Below are positions 1 to 7,882 of a stretch of 64,000 nt of DNA, piece by piece. The stretch is from [Clostridium] aerotolerans DSM 5434 (lineage in GTDB: Bacteria; Bacillota; Clostridia; Lachnospirales; Lachnospiraceae). The notes under the pieces are model-generated. The model did no database searches. It was not told where the DNA came from and saw only the letters and a program-made list of their open reading frames with translations. A program made the translations under genes and the position numbers. Location: contig NZ_JHWJ01000003.1 of NCBI RefSeq assembly GCF_000687555.1, forward strand, positions 248,001-312,000. The letters are read 5' to 3'. Position 1 is the stretch's first letter, and each line of letters starts with the position of its first letter.

Positions 1-14
1 AAATGTATCACTTT

Positions 15-42
15 TTGACACCTTTTTCTGATATACTATAAA
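15..42 (+). promoter_or_regulatory. Sigma-A-type promoter for the S51 peptidase gene
   Basis: TTGACA at 15-20 and TATAAA at 37-42, separated by 16 bases, lie 30 bases upstream of the start codon at 73. The Shine-Dalgarno AAAGGAG lies between them and the gene. The motif match is seen directly; promoter activity is inferred. Confidence 0.6.
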
Positions 43-72
43 AAAGACAGCAAAGAAAGGAGCTAACAGCTA

Positions 73-699
73 ATGAAAAAACTATTTCTGGCATCCTCAT
101 TTCAGGATGTGGCAGACCTGCTTCCAGATTTCGAAAAAAACTTAAAGGGGAAAACAATTACCTTTATTCCAACTGCAAGTATCGTGGAAACGGTTAATTT
201 TTATGTGAAATCAGGCAGAAAAGCATTGGAAGATATGGGACTTCTGGTTGATGAGCTGGAGATTTCCACTGCATCAGCAGAAGAAATCACTTCAAAACTC
301 AAGCAAAATGATTATATTTACGTGACCGGAGGCAATACATTTTTCCTGCTTCAGGAAATGAAGCGTACCGGTACTGATCAGTTAATAAAAGAGGAAGTAG
401 ATTCAGGAAAGCTTTATATTGGAGAATCTGCAGGAGCCATTGTTGCATCGGCTGATATTGAATATGCAAAAGGTATGGATTCTGTTGATGAGGCACCGGA
501 CCTTGAAAGCTTTAAGGCGCTTAGTCTTGTAGATTTCTACCCTGTCCCACACTATAACAATCCGCCTTTTCAGGAAGCCACGAAGCAAATTATAGATACT
601 TATTCCTCCACATTAAAGCTCTCTCCCATCAGCAATCAAGAGGCCATTCTGGTCAATCATGAAGAGATAAAAGTAAAGGCAAGCCAGCTCCATTCATAA
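73..699 (+). CDS. Peptidase S51 / dipeptidase E-like protein
   Basis: This 208-residue protein belongs to the type 1 glutamine amidotransferase-like fold used by peptidase family S51 (PepE, aspartyl dipeptidase; also cyanophycinase). The nucleophile elbow GESAGA places the probable catalytic Ser at residue 119, and YVTGGNT near residue 83 is the usual glycine-rich loop. PHYNN in the C-terminal third supplies a candidate catalytic His. Length is close to bacterial PepE. The start at 73 is preceded by AAAGGAG about 12 bases upstream. There is no signal peptide, so it is cytosolic. It stands alone, with its own promoter and a terminator behind it. The substrate could be alpha-aspartyl dipeptides, but S51-like homologues in Firmicutes are mostly untested. 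Confidence 0.8.
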   Translation: MKKLFLASSFQDVADLLPDFEKNLKGKTITFIPTASIVETVNFYVKSGRKALEDMGLLVDELEISTASAEEITSKLKQNDYIYVTGGNTFFLLQEMKRTGTDQLIKEEVDSGKLYIGESAGAIVASADIEYAKGMDSVDEAPDLESFKALSLVDFYPVPHYNNPPFQEATKQIIDTYSSTLKLSPISNQEAILVNHEEIKVKASQLHS

Positions 700-756
700 A
701 TACGGATTCTGTCCATTTACTGATTTTTGATATGGTATCATGGTTATCATGCCATA

Positions 757-806
757 AAAATACGCCTTGAAACGGGATTTATAAGACCGATCAAGGCATA
801 TTTTTT
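757..806 (+). terminator. Intrinsic terminator after the S51 peptidase gene
   Basis: A 14-bp stem with one mismatch (757-770 pairs with 791-804, arms containing GCCTTGA and TCAAGGC) ends in a T-run at 801-806. The left arm starts with an A-run, so it could also act on minus-strand transcripts from the Cys-rich peptide gene. Confidence 0.8.
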
Positions 807-841
807 ATCCTTTTTTCCACAGGGTGCTTGTAATAAGACTT

Positions 842-1027
842 CTAAAGCTCCTGCTTTTCCCTTTCCTGCTCATCAAAACAGTGAAAACAGCATCCGCTGC
901 ATCCAGAACAGTTTCCGCAGCAGTTACCCTTTTGCTTTGTCAATTTCTTTCCGGCAAGATACACCAGAACAATCAGAATCAGAGAAATAATAATCGTAGA
1001 TCCATTGGCGGAAAGCCACAACAGCAT
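842..1027 (-). CDS. FeoB-associated Cys-rich membrane protein
   Basis: A 61-residue protein with one hydrophobic segment (about residues 10-25) followed by a Lys-rich stretch and a cluster of seven Cys at residues 36, 37, 40, 43, 46, 47 and 50, in CxxC-like spacing with Gly and Ser. This is the architecture of the small FeoB-associated Cys-rich membrane protein family, normally encoded beside the ferrous iron transporter feoB. No feoA or feoB is present in this window, so here it is an orphan. AAGGAAGGAG sits at the right distance upstream of the ATG, supporting a real gene despite its size. Predicted membrane location with the Cys tail on one face. Metal binding is inferred, not shown. Confidence 0.75.
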   Translation of the reverse strand: MLLWLSANGSTIIISLILIVLVYLAGKKLTKQKGNCCGNCSGCSGCCFHCFDEQEREKQEL

Positions 1028-1057
1028 AAGAGGTCTCTCCTTCCTTTATTGTCCCCA

Positions 1058-1076
1058 TCTCTAAGTAGCTTAGAGA
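1058..1076. promoter_or_regulatory. Inverted repeat in the leader of the Cys-rich peptide gene
   Basis: A perfect 8-bp inverted repeat with a 3-base spacer (TCTCTAAG, TAG, CTTAGAGA) lies 31 bases upstream of the start of the Cys-rich peptide gene. It could be an operator or a 5' UTR hairpin. No regulator can be assigned from sequence alone. Confidence 0.4.
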
Positions 1077-1156
1077 ATCAGATACTTTTATATATAGAAT
1101 ATTCTCTCGCTCACGGATTGTAGCCAGGTTCCAGATAAATCATTGCATACCTGTCA

Positions 1157-2179
1157 TTATTTATTTACTCTGGACTTAATGAGTTTTCCGATTTCCTTTA
1201 CCGTCTCTGATGGCTGATAATCCTCTTCATCAAACAAAAACTGATGCAGGTGCTTGACACTGTCCACCATATCAATGGGCACAACGTAGTCCTTTACTTT
1301 CCCGATGGCAGCGTCTTTTACTTTATAGGGAAATCCCTCCGATACTGTCATGTGGAACCGCCTCACATTCTTTATCAGGGGCAGAAGATCCTTCATTCCA
1401 ATGCTGGTCGATATCTGGGGAAGAACGGTAGATACCAGCCTATTTAAGGTAGGCAGATCAGCTTCTCTGGCCTTCTTAAGCACCAGATTCGCAACCTCTC
1501 TCTGCCGTTCCGTCCGCTTAAAGTCAGTATCCGTTTTACGAAGCCTGGCATAAGCCACCGCCTGAACCCCATCTAAATGATTTAAGCCTTCCTTCTTTAG
1601 ATGATGGGAGCCTATGCCTGTAGATTCCACGGTCTCCGTAATAAAACCATTGATTAACCGAAACTCTTCATGGCTGATATCAACATCAATCCCGCCCAAA
1701 ATATTGATAGCCTCTGCAACCGCCTTCCAGCTAAATGCGGCATAATCATCAATGCTTAAATCAAGATTTTCTGTCAGAGCCTCCACTGCCTGTGCAGGAC
1801 CTCCAAAGAAGTAGGCATCGTTGATCTTCCCATACCGTCCTTTTTTATCAAGCTTTAAGTAAGTATCGCGGTATACAGAAACGACTCTCATTTCTCCGGT
1901 ACCCAGATTAATATTAAAGACCATCTGCATATCAGACCTGGTACTCTTTTTTAAATTGCCTTCTCTGGAATCCACACCGAAGACAGCAACGGTCCAATAG
2001 CCTTCCATCTTTTCCTGAGTCTCTATACTGATATTTGTATTCTGAACCGGGGGCCGATCCATCTCCGGCAGCTTCTGGGGCATATGAGCCATATTCCATG
2101 CAAATCCTGCCATCGTACCTATCATAGCCGCCCATACGGCTGCAATCGCTATAAAGCCCCATTTCAAGTTTTTAGCCAT
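1157..2179 (-). CDS. LytR-CpsA-Psr (LCP) family cell wall polymer ligase
   Basis: A 340-residue membrane-anchored LCP protein. Family members transfer undecaprenyl-pyrophosphate-linked glycopolymers (teichoic acid or capsule) onto peptidoglycan outside the cell. A single N-terminal transmembrane segment (about residues 5-25) is followed by the LCP domain from about residue 60. It includes the FGVDSR segment, the conserved Asp/Arg stretch around YRDTY, and YARLRKTDTDFKRTERQRE near residue 205, which holds the typical Arg residues. I chose the ATG at 2179 rather than the one 12 bases upstream because GGGAGGAATC directly precedes it; the upstream ATG overlaps that ribosome site. It is a single gene between a Cys-rich peptide and a HAD phosphatase. 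The polymer substrate is unknown. Confidence 0.9.
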   Translation of the reverse strand: MAKNLKWGFIAIAAVWAAMIGTMAGFAWNMAHMPQKLPEMDRPPVQNTNISIETQEKMEGYWTVAVFGVDSREGNLKKSTRSDMQMVFNINLGTGEMRVVSVYRDTYLKLDKKGRYGKINDAYFFGGPAQAVEALTENLDLSIDDYAAFSWKAVAEAINILGGIDVDISHEEFRLINGFITETVESTGIGSHHLKKEGLNHLDGVQAVAYARLRKTDTDFKRTERQREVANLVLKKAREADLPTLNRLVSTVLPQISTSIGMKDLLPLIKNVRRFHMTVSEGFPYKVKDAAIGKVKDYVVPIDMVDSVKHLHQFLFDEEDYQPSETVKEIGKLIKSRVNK

Positions 2180-2240
2180 GATTCCTCCCAAGTTAACAAT
2201 GCATTCTTATCTCTCCTTAATTTCCCTTTATTTTTAAATT

Positions 2241-2894
2241 TTATGCAAAAACATGTTTTATCTTTTCCGGGTGATCGATGATATAGTTGGGGTGAAATGT
2301 TTCAAGTTCTTTCTGATCTCTGAATCCCCATGTGACACCAACCGTGTCCATACCTGCATGGATTCCAGTCTTCATATCTGTGTTGGTATCTCCAAAATAC
2401 AGGCATTCCGAAGGCTTCACGTGAAAGGCTTCCGCCATAAATAAGGCACCGGCTGGATCAGGCTTTAAGGAAATTCCGTCTCCATCTCCTACAATCAGAT
2501 CGAAATATCCCCGTTCAAAGCAGGTCTCCACACATTCCACCGCTCTCACACGGTTTTTATTTGTCAGTATCCCTATTTTGATTTCCTTTTCCTTTAAAAA
2601 CCGAAGGAGCTCCGGGATTCCATCATACGGTTTTATCTCATAGAGGCAATTTTCCTCAAATATCTTTTCATATACAGAAAGAGCTTCCTCATAATGCACC
2701 AGAGCTTCATCTCCGGAATAAACCAGGGCCCGTTCCACCAGCTTTTTATATCCGTCTCCTACAAATTTCTTCGTATGGTCCTCATCCACCGGTCCATAGC
2801 CAAAATGAGCCATAGCCAAACTGACACTATGAGAAAGGGATGCGATGGTATCAAGGACGGTTCCATCAAGATCAAAAATACAGCATTTATACAT
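2241..2894 (-). CDS. HAD-superfamily hydrolase, phosphoglycolate phosphatase-like
   Basis: A 217-residue haloacid dehalogenase-type phosphatase. Motif I is FDLDGTVLDT near the N-terminus (both catalytic Asp present), motif II is the Thr in GILTNKN, the Lys of motif III is in SLKPDP, and motif IV is GDTNTDMKTG. The alpha-helical cap between motifs I and II matches the Gph/PgmB subfamily. AAGGAGGAG precedes the ATG. The physiological substrate cannot be told from sequence: Gph-type proteins act on phosphoglycolate, sugar phosphates or nucleotides. It lies 61 bases upstream of the LCP gene on the same strand, so cotranscription is possible. Confidence 0.85.
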   Translation of the reverse strand: MYKCCIFDLDGTVLDTIASLSHSVSLAMAHFGYGPVDEDHTKKFVGDGYKKLVERALVYSGDEALVHYEEALSVYEKIFEENCLYEIKPYDGIPELLRFLKEKEIKIGILTNKNRVRAVECVETCFERGYFDLIVGDGDGISLKPDPAGALFMAEAFHVKPSECLYFGDTNTDMKTGIHAGMDTVGVTWGFRDQKELETFHPNYIIDHPEKIKHVFA

Positions 2895-3033
2895 AATTCT
2901 CCTCCTTACGTAAATTCATAGTTCCATTATAGAGCATGGTGCATTTAAAATCCAGTATTCCCTGATTCTGCATAAGGTACTTATTTATGACCATAATAAA
3001 CATGTCTGTAAATAACAGATAAGGGAGAATGAT

Positions 3034-3759
3034 ATGAAAGAATATAGAAGATACTGGATCATCGCAGCCATGATAGGAGTTGCATTCCTTTTGATTGCCG
3101 CTTTTACCACAGCAAACTGGTATCATAGCAAAAGCAAAGCAGCAGACCAAAGCGCCATGACAAATGGCGTCCATGATTCATCGACAGCCCTATCCAATAA
3201 AAACCTGGACAATGTTTCCGCCGAGGATGCCGTAAACCGCTATCTCACCAGAGAACAAGAGCTTACAACAAATTTATTAAAGGAGCTTAAGCCTATGGAA
3301 GCCTCAGGAAATGGTTCCCTGGATTATGTAAAAGCAATGATTTCATTAAATGAAGCAACCACCCTCCTTTCAGAGTCCTATAAAACCTTTGGCGGTAATG
3401 ATGAAACATTTAAGCTCCTATCCCAGCAAACAGAAAAAAAGCTCCCGGCAGAAAATGAAACCATGAAGGAATTAATGGATAAATACGCCAGGGAAGAGCA
3501 CAAGAATGAGGATATGGAAAATGCTTATCTCACCGATTTCAATGCACTGGTGGCTGAATTTGAAAAAGCAGGAAAAACGGACTCTTCCAGCTTGGAACAT
3601 GCCTTTTCTCAGACCCTTATTCAGTATGATCAGTTAGCCGTAAATCTGTCCACCTCAATACTCGAATATACCGATTATAATGAAATCGTTACCATGGCTC
3701 AGAAAATTATAAACGATAGAAAACCCCAAATAGAGGAATTAAAAAAATTGACGCAATAG
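3034..3759 (+). CDS. Membrane-anchored protein with degenerate DUF305-like repeats
   Basis: A 241-residue protein with an N-terminal membrane anchor (about residues 8-26), a Ser/Asn-rich linker to about 60, then an all-alpha region. Two segments, about 97-150 and 188-240, resemble DUF305 (ferritin-like helical) units: AMISLNEATTLLSE and TLIQYDQLAVNLSTS align by eye with the DUF305 core MIPHHxxAxxMA, and the end AQKIINDRKPQIEELKKL resembles the family's closing helix. The His pair of DUF305 is absent from both copies, so metal binding is unlikely. AAGGGAG precedes the ATG. It is transcribed toward the fru operon and stops at a shared bidirectional terminator. Function is unknown; the family assignment is by pattern only. 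Confidence 0.5.
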   Translation: MKEYRRYWIIAAMIGVAFLLIAAFTTANWYHSKSKAADQSAMTNGVHDSSTALSNKNLDNVSAEDAVNRYLTREQELTTNLLKELKPMEASGNGSLDYVKAMISLNEATTLLSESYKTFGGNDETFKLLSQQTEKKLPAENETMKELMDKYAREEHKNEDMENAYLTDFNALVAEFEKAGKTDSSSLEHAFSQTLIQYDQLAVNLSTSILEYTDYNEIVTMAQKIINDRKPQIEELKKLTQ

Positions 3760-3770
3760 AATACAGCGTA

Positions 3771-3822
3771 CGAGAAAAACGCCTTGTCGGAATTTCATTG
3801 TTCCGGATCAAGGCGTTTTTGC
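3771..3822. terminator. Bidirectional terminator between the DUF305-like gene and fruA
   Basis: A 12-bp perfect stem (AAAAACGCCTTG at 3775-3786 with its complement at 3809-3820) has a further inner GG/CC stem and ends in T-runs on both strands. It sits between convergent genes and suits termination of both. Confidence 0.85.
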
Positions 3823-3851
3823 GTTATATATAAATCAGTCTGTGTGTATCC

Positions 3852-5750
3852 TTATTCTCTGTCCAGATTTTTCTTTAATAAAGCCAGAACCCCACAGCCA
3901 GCCACAGAACCGATCACAATGGCTGCAAGATACCCCAATGGGTTACCAATGGTAGGAAGTACAAAAATACCGCCATGTGGTGCTCTTAAGGTACATTGAA
4001 ATGCCATGGATAACGCTCCTGCCACGGCTGAACCGATCATACAGGAAGGAATGACACGAATAGGATCAGCGGCTGCAAATGGAATTGCTCCTTCGGAAAT
4101 AAAGGAAAGTCCCATAATATAATTTACCAGACCGGACTGACGCTCCTTTTCGGTAAATTTCTTCTTAAAGAAGGTGGTACAAAGGGCAATGGCGATTGGA
4201 GGAACCATACCGCCTGCCATGACTGCTGCCATGATATCAAAATTTCCTTCTGCAAGCTGAGCCGTACCGAATACATATGCAGCCTTGTTAACAGGACCAC
4301 CCATATCCACTGACATCATACCGCCTACAACAGCTCCTAATACAATTTTACTGGTGCCACCCATGCTGTTTAACAAACTGGTAATACCATCATTGATAGC
4401 TCCTACAAATGGATTAATAAAGGTAGTTGCCACGGCTGCCAGGAGAATACCGATTAAGGGGTATAACAGCACCGGCTTAATTCCCTCTAAGGATTTTGGA
4501 AGCTTGCTGAAAGCTTTCTTAAGCAGCAGTACAATATAACCTCCGATAAAACCAGCTAACAGAGCTCCTAAGAATCCAGAGTTCACTCCGCCGCCTGCAG
4601 GATTTGCAAAGGTAGATCCCATCTTTGCAATGAGTCCGGCTACGAAACCTACAGCTAATCCGGGACGGTCTGCAATGCTCATTGCAATGTATCCGGCTAA
4701 CACAGGAAGCATCATACCAAATGCCTGCTCACCAATGGTCTTTATATAAGCTGCAAAGGGTGTATTTTTACCAAAGTTTGAAGGATCAATGGAATAATCG
4801 TCAAATAAGAATGCCAGTGCAATTAAAATACCGCCGCCGATAACAAAGGGGAGCATGTGAGAAACACCATTCATTAAATGCTTGTAGATGGAATGGCCTA
4901 CACTTCCGCTTTCGCTGCTCTCCTGGGAAGAAGAACCGGAATAATGATAAACCGGAGTTTCCTTACTGACTGCCCGTTTGATCAGTTCCTCGCCTTTTTG
5001 AATGCCTTCTGAAACCGTAGCCATGACAACACGCTTTCCGTCAAACCGGGCCATATCTACATTTTTATCTGCGGCAATAATGATTCCTTCGGCAGCCTCA
5101 ATTTCTCCCCTGGTCAATGCATTGCCGATTCCCTCGGCTCCATTGGTCTCTGCCTTTAAAGGAATTCCCAGCTTCTTTCCGCTCTGTTCCAGATTTTCTG
5201 CTGCCATAAAGGTATGAGCAATTCCTGTGGGACATGCGGTAACCGCCAGGACACGATACCCTCTTGTTTCTTTCTCTTCTTTTTTCTGGTTCCCCGCTGA
5301 CTCTTTATCATCAATCACCTTTAAAAATTCTTCTTTTGATCCTGCATTCATTAAATCTTCTCTGAAATCCGGGTCCATAAGAAGAGTGGACAGCTTTGAT
5401 AACGCCTCTAAATGTAAATCAGCTCCGCCTTCCGGTGCAGCAATCATGAAAATCAGCCTGACAGGAGCTCCGTCAAACGCCTCATAATCCACGCCCTCAG
5501 GCACTACAATCGCTGCAAGACCTGCTTCCTTTACGGCATTCGTCTTTCCGTGAGGAATGGCAATTCCCTCGCCAACAGCCGTGCTTCCATGTGCTTCCCG
5601 CTTTAAGATTTCTTCTTTGTAAGCGGCCTTATCAAGCAGTCTGCCGCCCCGTCCCATTAAGTCTACCAACCGGTCAATGGCTGCTTCTTTTCCTGAGACC
5701 TTAACATCAAGCTCTACACTTTCTTTTTTCAGTAACTCTGTGATCTTCAT
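3852..5750 (-). CDS. fruA: PTS fructose transporter subunit IIABC
   Basis: A 632-residue enzyme II of the fructose family. It takes up fructose and delivers it as fructose 1-phosphate. Domain order is IIA (residues 1-145, phospho-His in AIPHGKT at about 67), a short Lys/Glu linker, IIB (about 165-265, phospho-Cys in VTACPTGIAHT at about 173), then IIC (about 285-630) with multiple membrane helices. The start is the ATG at 5750, which shares one base with the fruK stop (TGATG). AAAGGAGGGG lies 7 bases upstream, inside the end of fruK, so the two are translationally coupled. Phosphate comes from PEP through EI and HPr; an HPr gene is at 52.6 kb. The full IIABC length is intact. Confidence 0.95.
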   Translation of the reverse strand: MKITELLKKESVELDVKVSGKEAAIDRLVDLMGRGGRLLDKAAYKEEILKREAHGSTAVGEGIAIPHGKTNAVKEAGLAAIVVPEGVDYEAFDGAPVRLIFMIAAPEGGADLHLEALSKLSTLLMDPDFREDLMNAGSKEEFLKVIDDKESAGNQKKEEKETRGYRVLAVTACPTGIAHTFMAAENLEQSGKKLGIPLKAETNGAEGIGNALTRGEIEAAEGIIIAADKNVDMARFDGKRVVMATVSEGIQKGEELIKRAVSKETPVYHYSGSSSQESSESGSVGHSIYKHLMNGVSHMLPFVIGGGILIALAFLFDDYSIDPSNFGKNTPFAAYIKTIGEQAFGMMLPVLAGYIAMSIADRPGLAVGFVAGLIAKMGSTFANPAGGGVNSGFLGALLAGFIGGYIVLLLKKAFSKLPKSLEGIKPVLLYPLIGILLAAVATTFINPFVGAINDGITSLLNSMGGTSKIVLGAVVGGMMSVDMGGPVNKAAYVFGTAQLAEGNFDIMAAVMAGGMVPPIAIALCTTFFKKKFTEKERQSGLVNYIMGLSFISEGAIPFAAADPIRVIPSCMIGSAVAGALSMAFQCTLRAPHGGIFVLPTIGNPLGYLAAIVIGSVAGCGVLALLKKNLDRE

Positions 5751-6667
5751 CAAAACCCCTCCTTTGACAATTCATCATACTGCTTTCTTATCTCATCCCT
5801 GGTGGCAAGGCCCTCGGAAAAAGCGGTGGCGCTTCCTGCTGCACTGCCAAGCCTAAGGGCATGTTCATAACTGCCGTTTTCTAAATATCCTGCAAGAAAA
5901 CCTGCTACCATGGAATCTCCTGCTCCTACGGAATTTTTTACAATCCCCTTTGGAACGCCCATCTTGTAAACTTCCTGATCTGCTGTGATCAAAATCGCTC
6001 CATCACCAGCCATGGATATGAGAACATTCTGTGCTCCCATTTCCTGCAGCCTTTTTCCGTATTCAATGATCTCCTCTGTACTACTTAGAGTCACATGGAA
6101 CATCTCACCCAATTCATGGTTATTGGGCTTAATTAAAAATGGCTGGTAAGGAAGCACGTTAATCAGCAGATCCTTTGTTGCATCTACTGCAATGCGGACA
6201 CCCCTGTCTTTTAACCGGGCCATGATCCGCTCATAAATATCATCGTCAATGGTCTTTGGAATGCTTCCGGATAAGATCAGGACATCTCCCTCTGTTAGGC
6301 AGTCCAGCTTATCAAACAGGAGATTTATATCCTCACCCGTAATCTCAGGGCCCATTCCATTTAACTCAGTCTCTTCACTTGATTTTATCTTAACATTGAT
6401 TCTTGACATGCCTTTTTCCACCTGGATAAAGTCCGACCGAAATCCCATATTCATGACTCGTTTTAGAATCTCATGGCCGGTAAATCCTGCAACAAAGCCA
6501 AGGGCAGTACTTCCAAAACCTAATGCTGCCAGAACTGTAGATACATTCAGTCCTTTTCCCCCGCAATAGATGCCTTCCCAATCAGCTCTGTTAACAGTTC
6601 CCAGGGTGAAGTGATCAGCTTTTACCACATAATCCAAAGCAGGATTAAACGTAACTGTGTAAATCAT
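5750..6667 (-). CDS. fruK: 1-phosphofructokinase
   Basis: A 305-residue PfkB/ribokinase-family kinase that phosphorylates fructose 1-phosphate to fructose 1,6-bisphosphate. Seen are the N-terminal NPALDYVV, the GGKGLNV signature, and the C-terminal signature with catalytic Asp in NSVGAGDSMVAGF (near residue 250). First gene of a two-gene operon with fruA. AGGAGAGG precedes the ATG, and a strong promoter lies at 6717-6745. Adjacent to and divergent in function from the RpiR-type regulator upstream, which is the obvious candidate for control. Tagatose 6-phosphate kinase (LacC) is the close alternative, but the fruA partner decides for FruK. Confidence 0.95.
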   Translation of the reverse strand: MIYTVTFNPALDYVVKADHFTLGTVNRADWEGIYCGGKGLNVSTVLAALGFGSTALGFVAGFTGHEILKRVMNMGFRSDFIQVEKGMSRINVKIKSSEETELNGMGPEITGEDINLLFDKLDCLTEGDVLILSGSIPKTIDDDIYERIMARLKDRGVRIAVDATKDLLINVLPYQPFLIKPNNHELGEMFHVTLSSTEEIIEYGKRLQEMGAQNVLISMAGDGAILITADQEVYKMGVPKGIVKNSVGAGDSMVAGFLAGYLENGSYEHALRLGSAAGSATAFSEGLATRDEIRKQYDELSKEGF

Positions 6668-6716
6668 ATTTCACCTCTCCTTTTATGCGTAAAATTTTAT
6701 TTCATCCCTCACTAAT

Positions 6717-6745
6717 AATATAATACGATTGTTTTATTTCGTCAA
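6717..6745 (-). promoter_or_regulatory. Promoter of the fruKA operon
   Basis: On the minus strand, TTGACG (6740-6745) and TATATT (6717-6722) are spaced by exactly 17 bases, about 50 bases upstream of the fruK start. Confidence 0.75.
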
Positions 6746-6758
6746 TATAATTCCACAA

Positions 6759-6771
6759 GAAATAATATTTC
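6759..6771. promoter_or_regulatory. Candidate operator upstream of the fruKA promoter
   Basis: GAAATA, one base, TATTTC: a perfect 13-bp palindrome just upstream of the -35 element. Related TTATTTCA/TGAAATAA half-sites stand in front of the RpiR-type regulator gene (7839-7870), suggesting one regulator binds both. Binding is inferred. Confidence 0.45.
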
Positions 6772-6885
6772 TCAAATCTTTTCGTCGCTTTGCACAATTT
6801 TCTACAACTAGTCAAAGGTAACACCGATTTATTTTGTGCTTATTTACCTGTTTTTATCCAGATCGGAACATACTTATAAAATAAA

Positions 6886-6931
6886 ACAAAAAACGAAGGG
6901 ATACATGGCATACATGCATCTCTTCGTTTCT
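6886..6931 (-). terminator. Terminator of the RpiR-type regulator gene
   Basis: Arms AAACGAAG (6891-6898) and CTTCGTTT (6922-6929), with further pairing inside, form a hairpin. On the minus strand it runs into a T-rich tract (complement of 6880-6893). Confidence 0.7.
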
Positions 6932-6948
6932 TATTCATAGATACTTCT

Positions 6949-7814
6949 CTATTTTTTATCGTCTGATATGGCAATCTCATGACGTCTGATGTGGTCATGA
7001 GAATCTTTTATGCTCACTGACAGGAATAAATACAAAATCTCCATCACCGTAGTTGCCGAAACTCTGGAAAAACAGAATTCGCCCAGCAAAAGCTTCTCTC
7101 TGGTGGCCGTCGTAATATGATACTGGCAGGCCTGGCCCAAAGGTGATGACGGATTGTTCGTAATCGCAATGATTGGCGTATGATTCTCCTTTGCCACCGC
7201 GGCAAGGGTCATAAGACGCTTGGAAAAACCGGAATTGGAGATGATGATCACCGCATCCTCTTTCGTTAAATTACAGGTAAAAGCCATCTGAGTCTCCCAG
7301 ATGGTGCCGGATACTGCCCGGATACTGCCCGGATACCAAGCTGGTTAAACTTAAAAGATCCGTCCATGGCTACGGGTATGGTATTGCCTACCGCAACCAA
7401 CTGAACTGTTCTTGCATGTTCGATGATCTTTAAAATCTTATCAAGCTCCTCTGTATCCATCATGGTTATGGTCTGAGTCAGCTCTGCCACCTTATTTGCC
7501 AATATATTCTGTAGAGACTGAGAAAGATTCTCTCTGTTTATATCATTGGATACATGGGTGGAATTCCCTCTCTCCTCAGCAATTTCTTTTGCAAGATTGA
7601 TTTTTAAATGGTGAAAGCCGTTAAAACCACATCTTCTGCAGAATCTGGATACGGTCGCATCGCTGGTTCCGCTTGCCAGAGCCAGTTCTGCTACCGTCAT
7701 ATCGATCATTTCACTTTTATGAGCCAGAATATAGTCTGCTATCTTTTTCTCCGCTTCAAAAAAGGAATCATAAGACGAACAGAGTACTCCTGACACGCTG
7801 ATATTTTCCTGCAT
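6949..7814 (-). pseudogene. RpiR-family transcriptional regulator, broken by an 11-bp tandem duplication
   Basis: The N-terminal part carries the RpiR helix-turn-helix (TVAELALASGTSDATVSRFCRRCGF). The C-terminal part carries the SIS sugar-phosphate-binding domain (VIIISNSGFSKRL). They lie in different frames. The unit GGATACTGCCC occurs twice in tandem at 7309-7330, and the first frame ends at 7266 after a nonsense tail. Removing one copy joins the frames through NQLGIRAVSGTIWETQMAF, giving about 284 residues, the normal RpiR length. I used the ATG at 7814, after GAGGCGGG, rather than the one at 7832. Its position beside fruKA points to fructose-phosphate-responsive control. The break could be a real mutation, a reversible slippage state, or a sequence error. 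Confidence 0.85.
7309..7330. repeat. 11-bp tandem duplication inside the RpiR gene
   Basis: Two perfect adjacent copies of GGATACTGCCC (7309-7319 and 7320-7330), followed by a partial third copy GGATACC. The extra 11 bases shift the reading frame by two. One copy restores a full SIS domain. Confidence 0.95.
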
Positions 7815-7838
7815 ATGCAACCCGCCTCTCATGTAACA

Positions 7839-7870
7839 TTATTTCATAATTATATCATGATGTGAAATAA
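7839..7870. promoter_or_regulatory. Inverted TTATTTCA/TGAAATAA sites upstream of the RpiR gene
   Basis: TTATTTCA (7839-7846) and TGAAATAA (7863-7870) form an inverted repeat 25 bases and more upstream of the regulator start. They resemble the GAAATA-TATTTC palindrome at the fru promoter. Plausible autoregulatory operator. Confidence 0.4.
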
Positions 7871-7882
7871 AATGTAAAGAGG

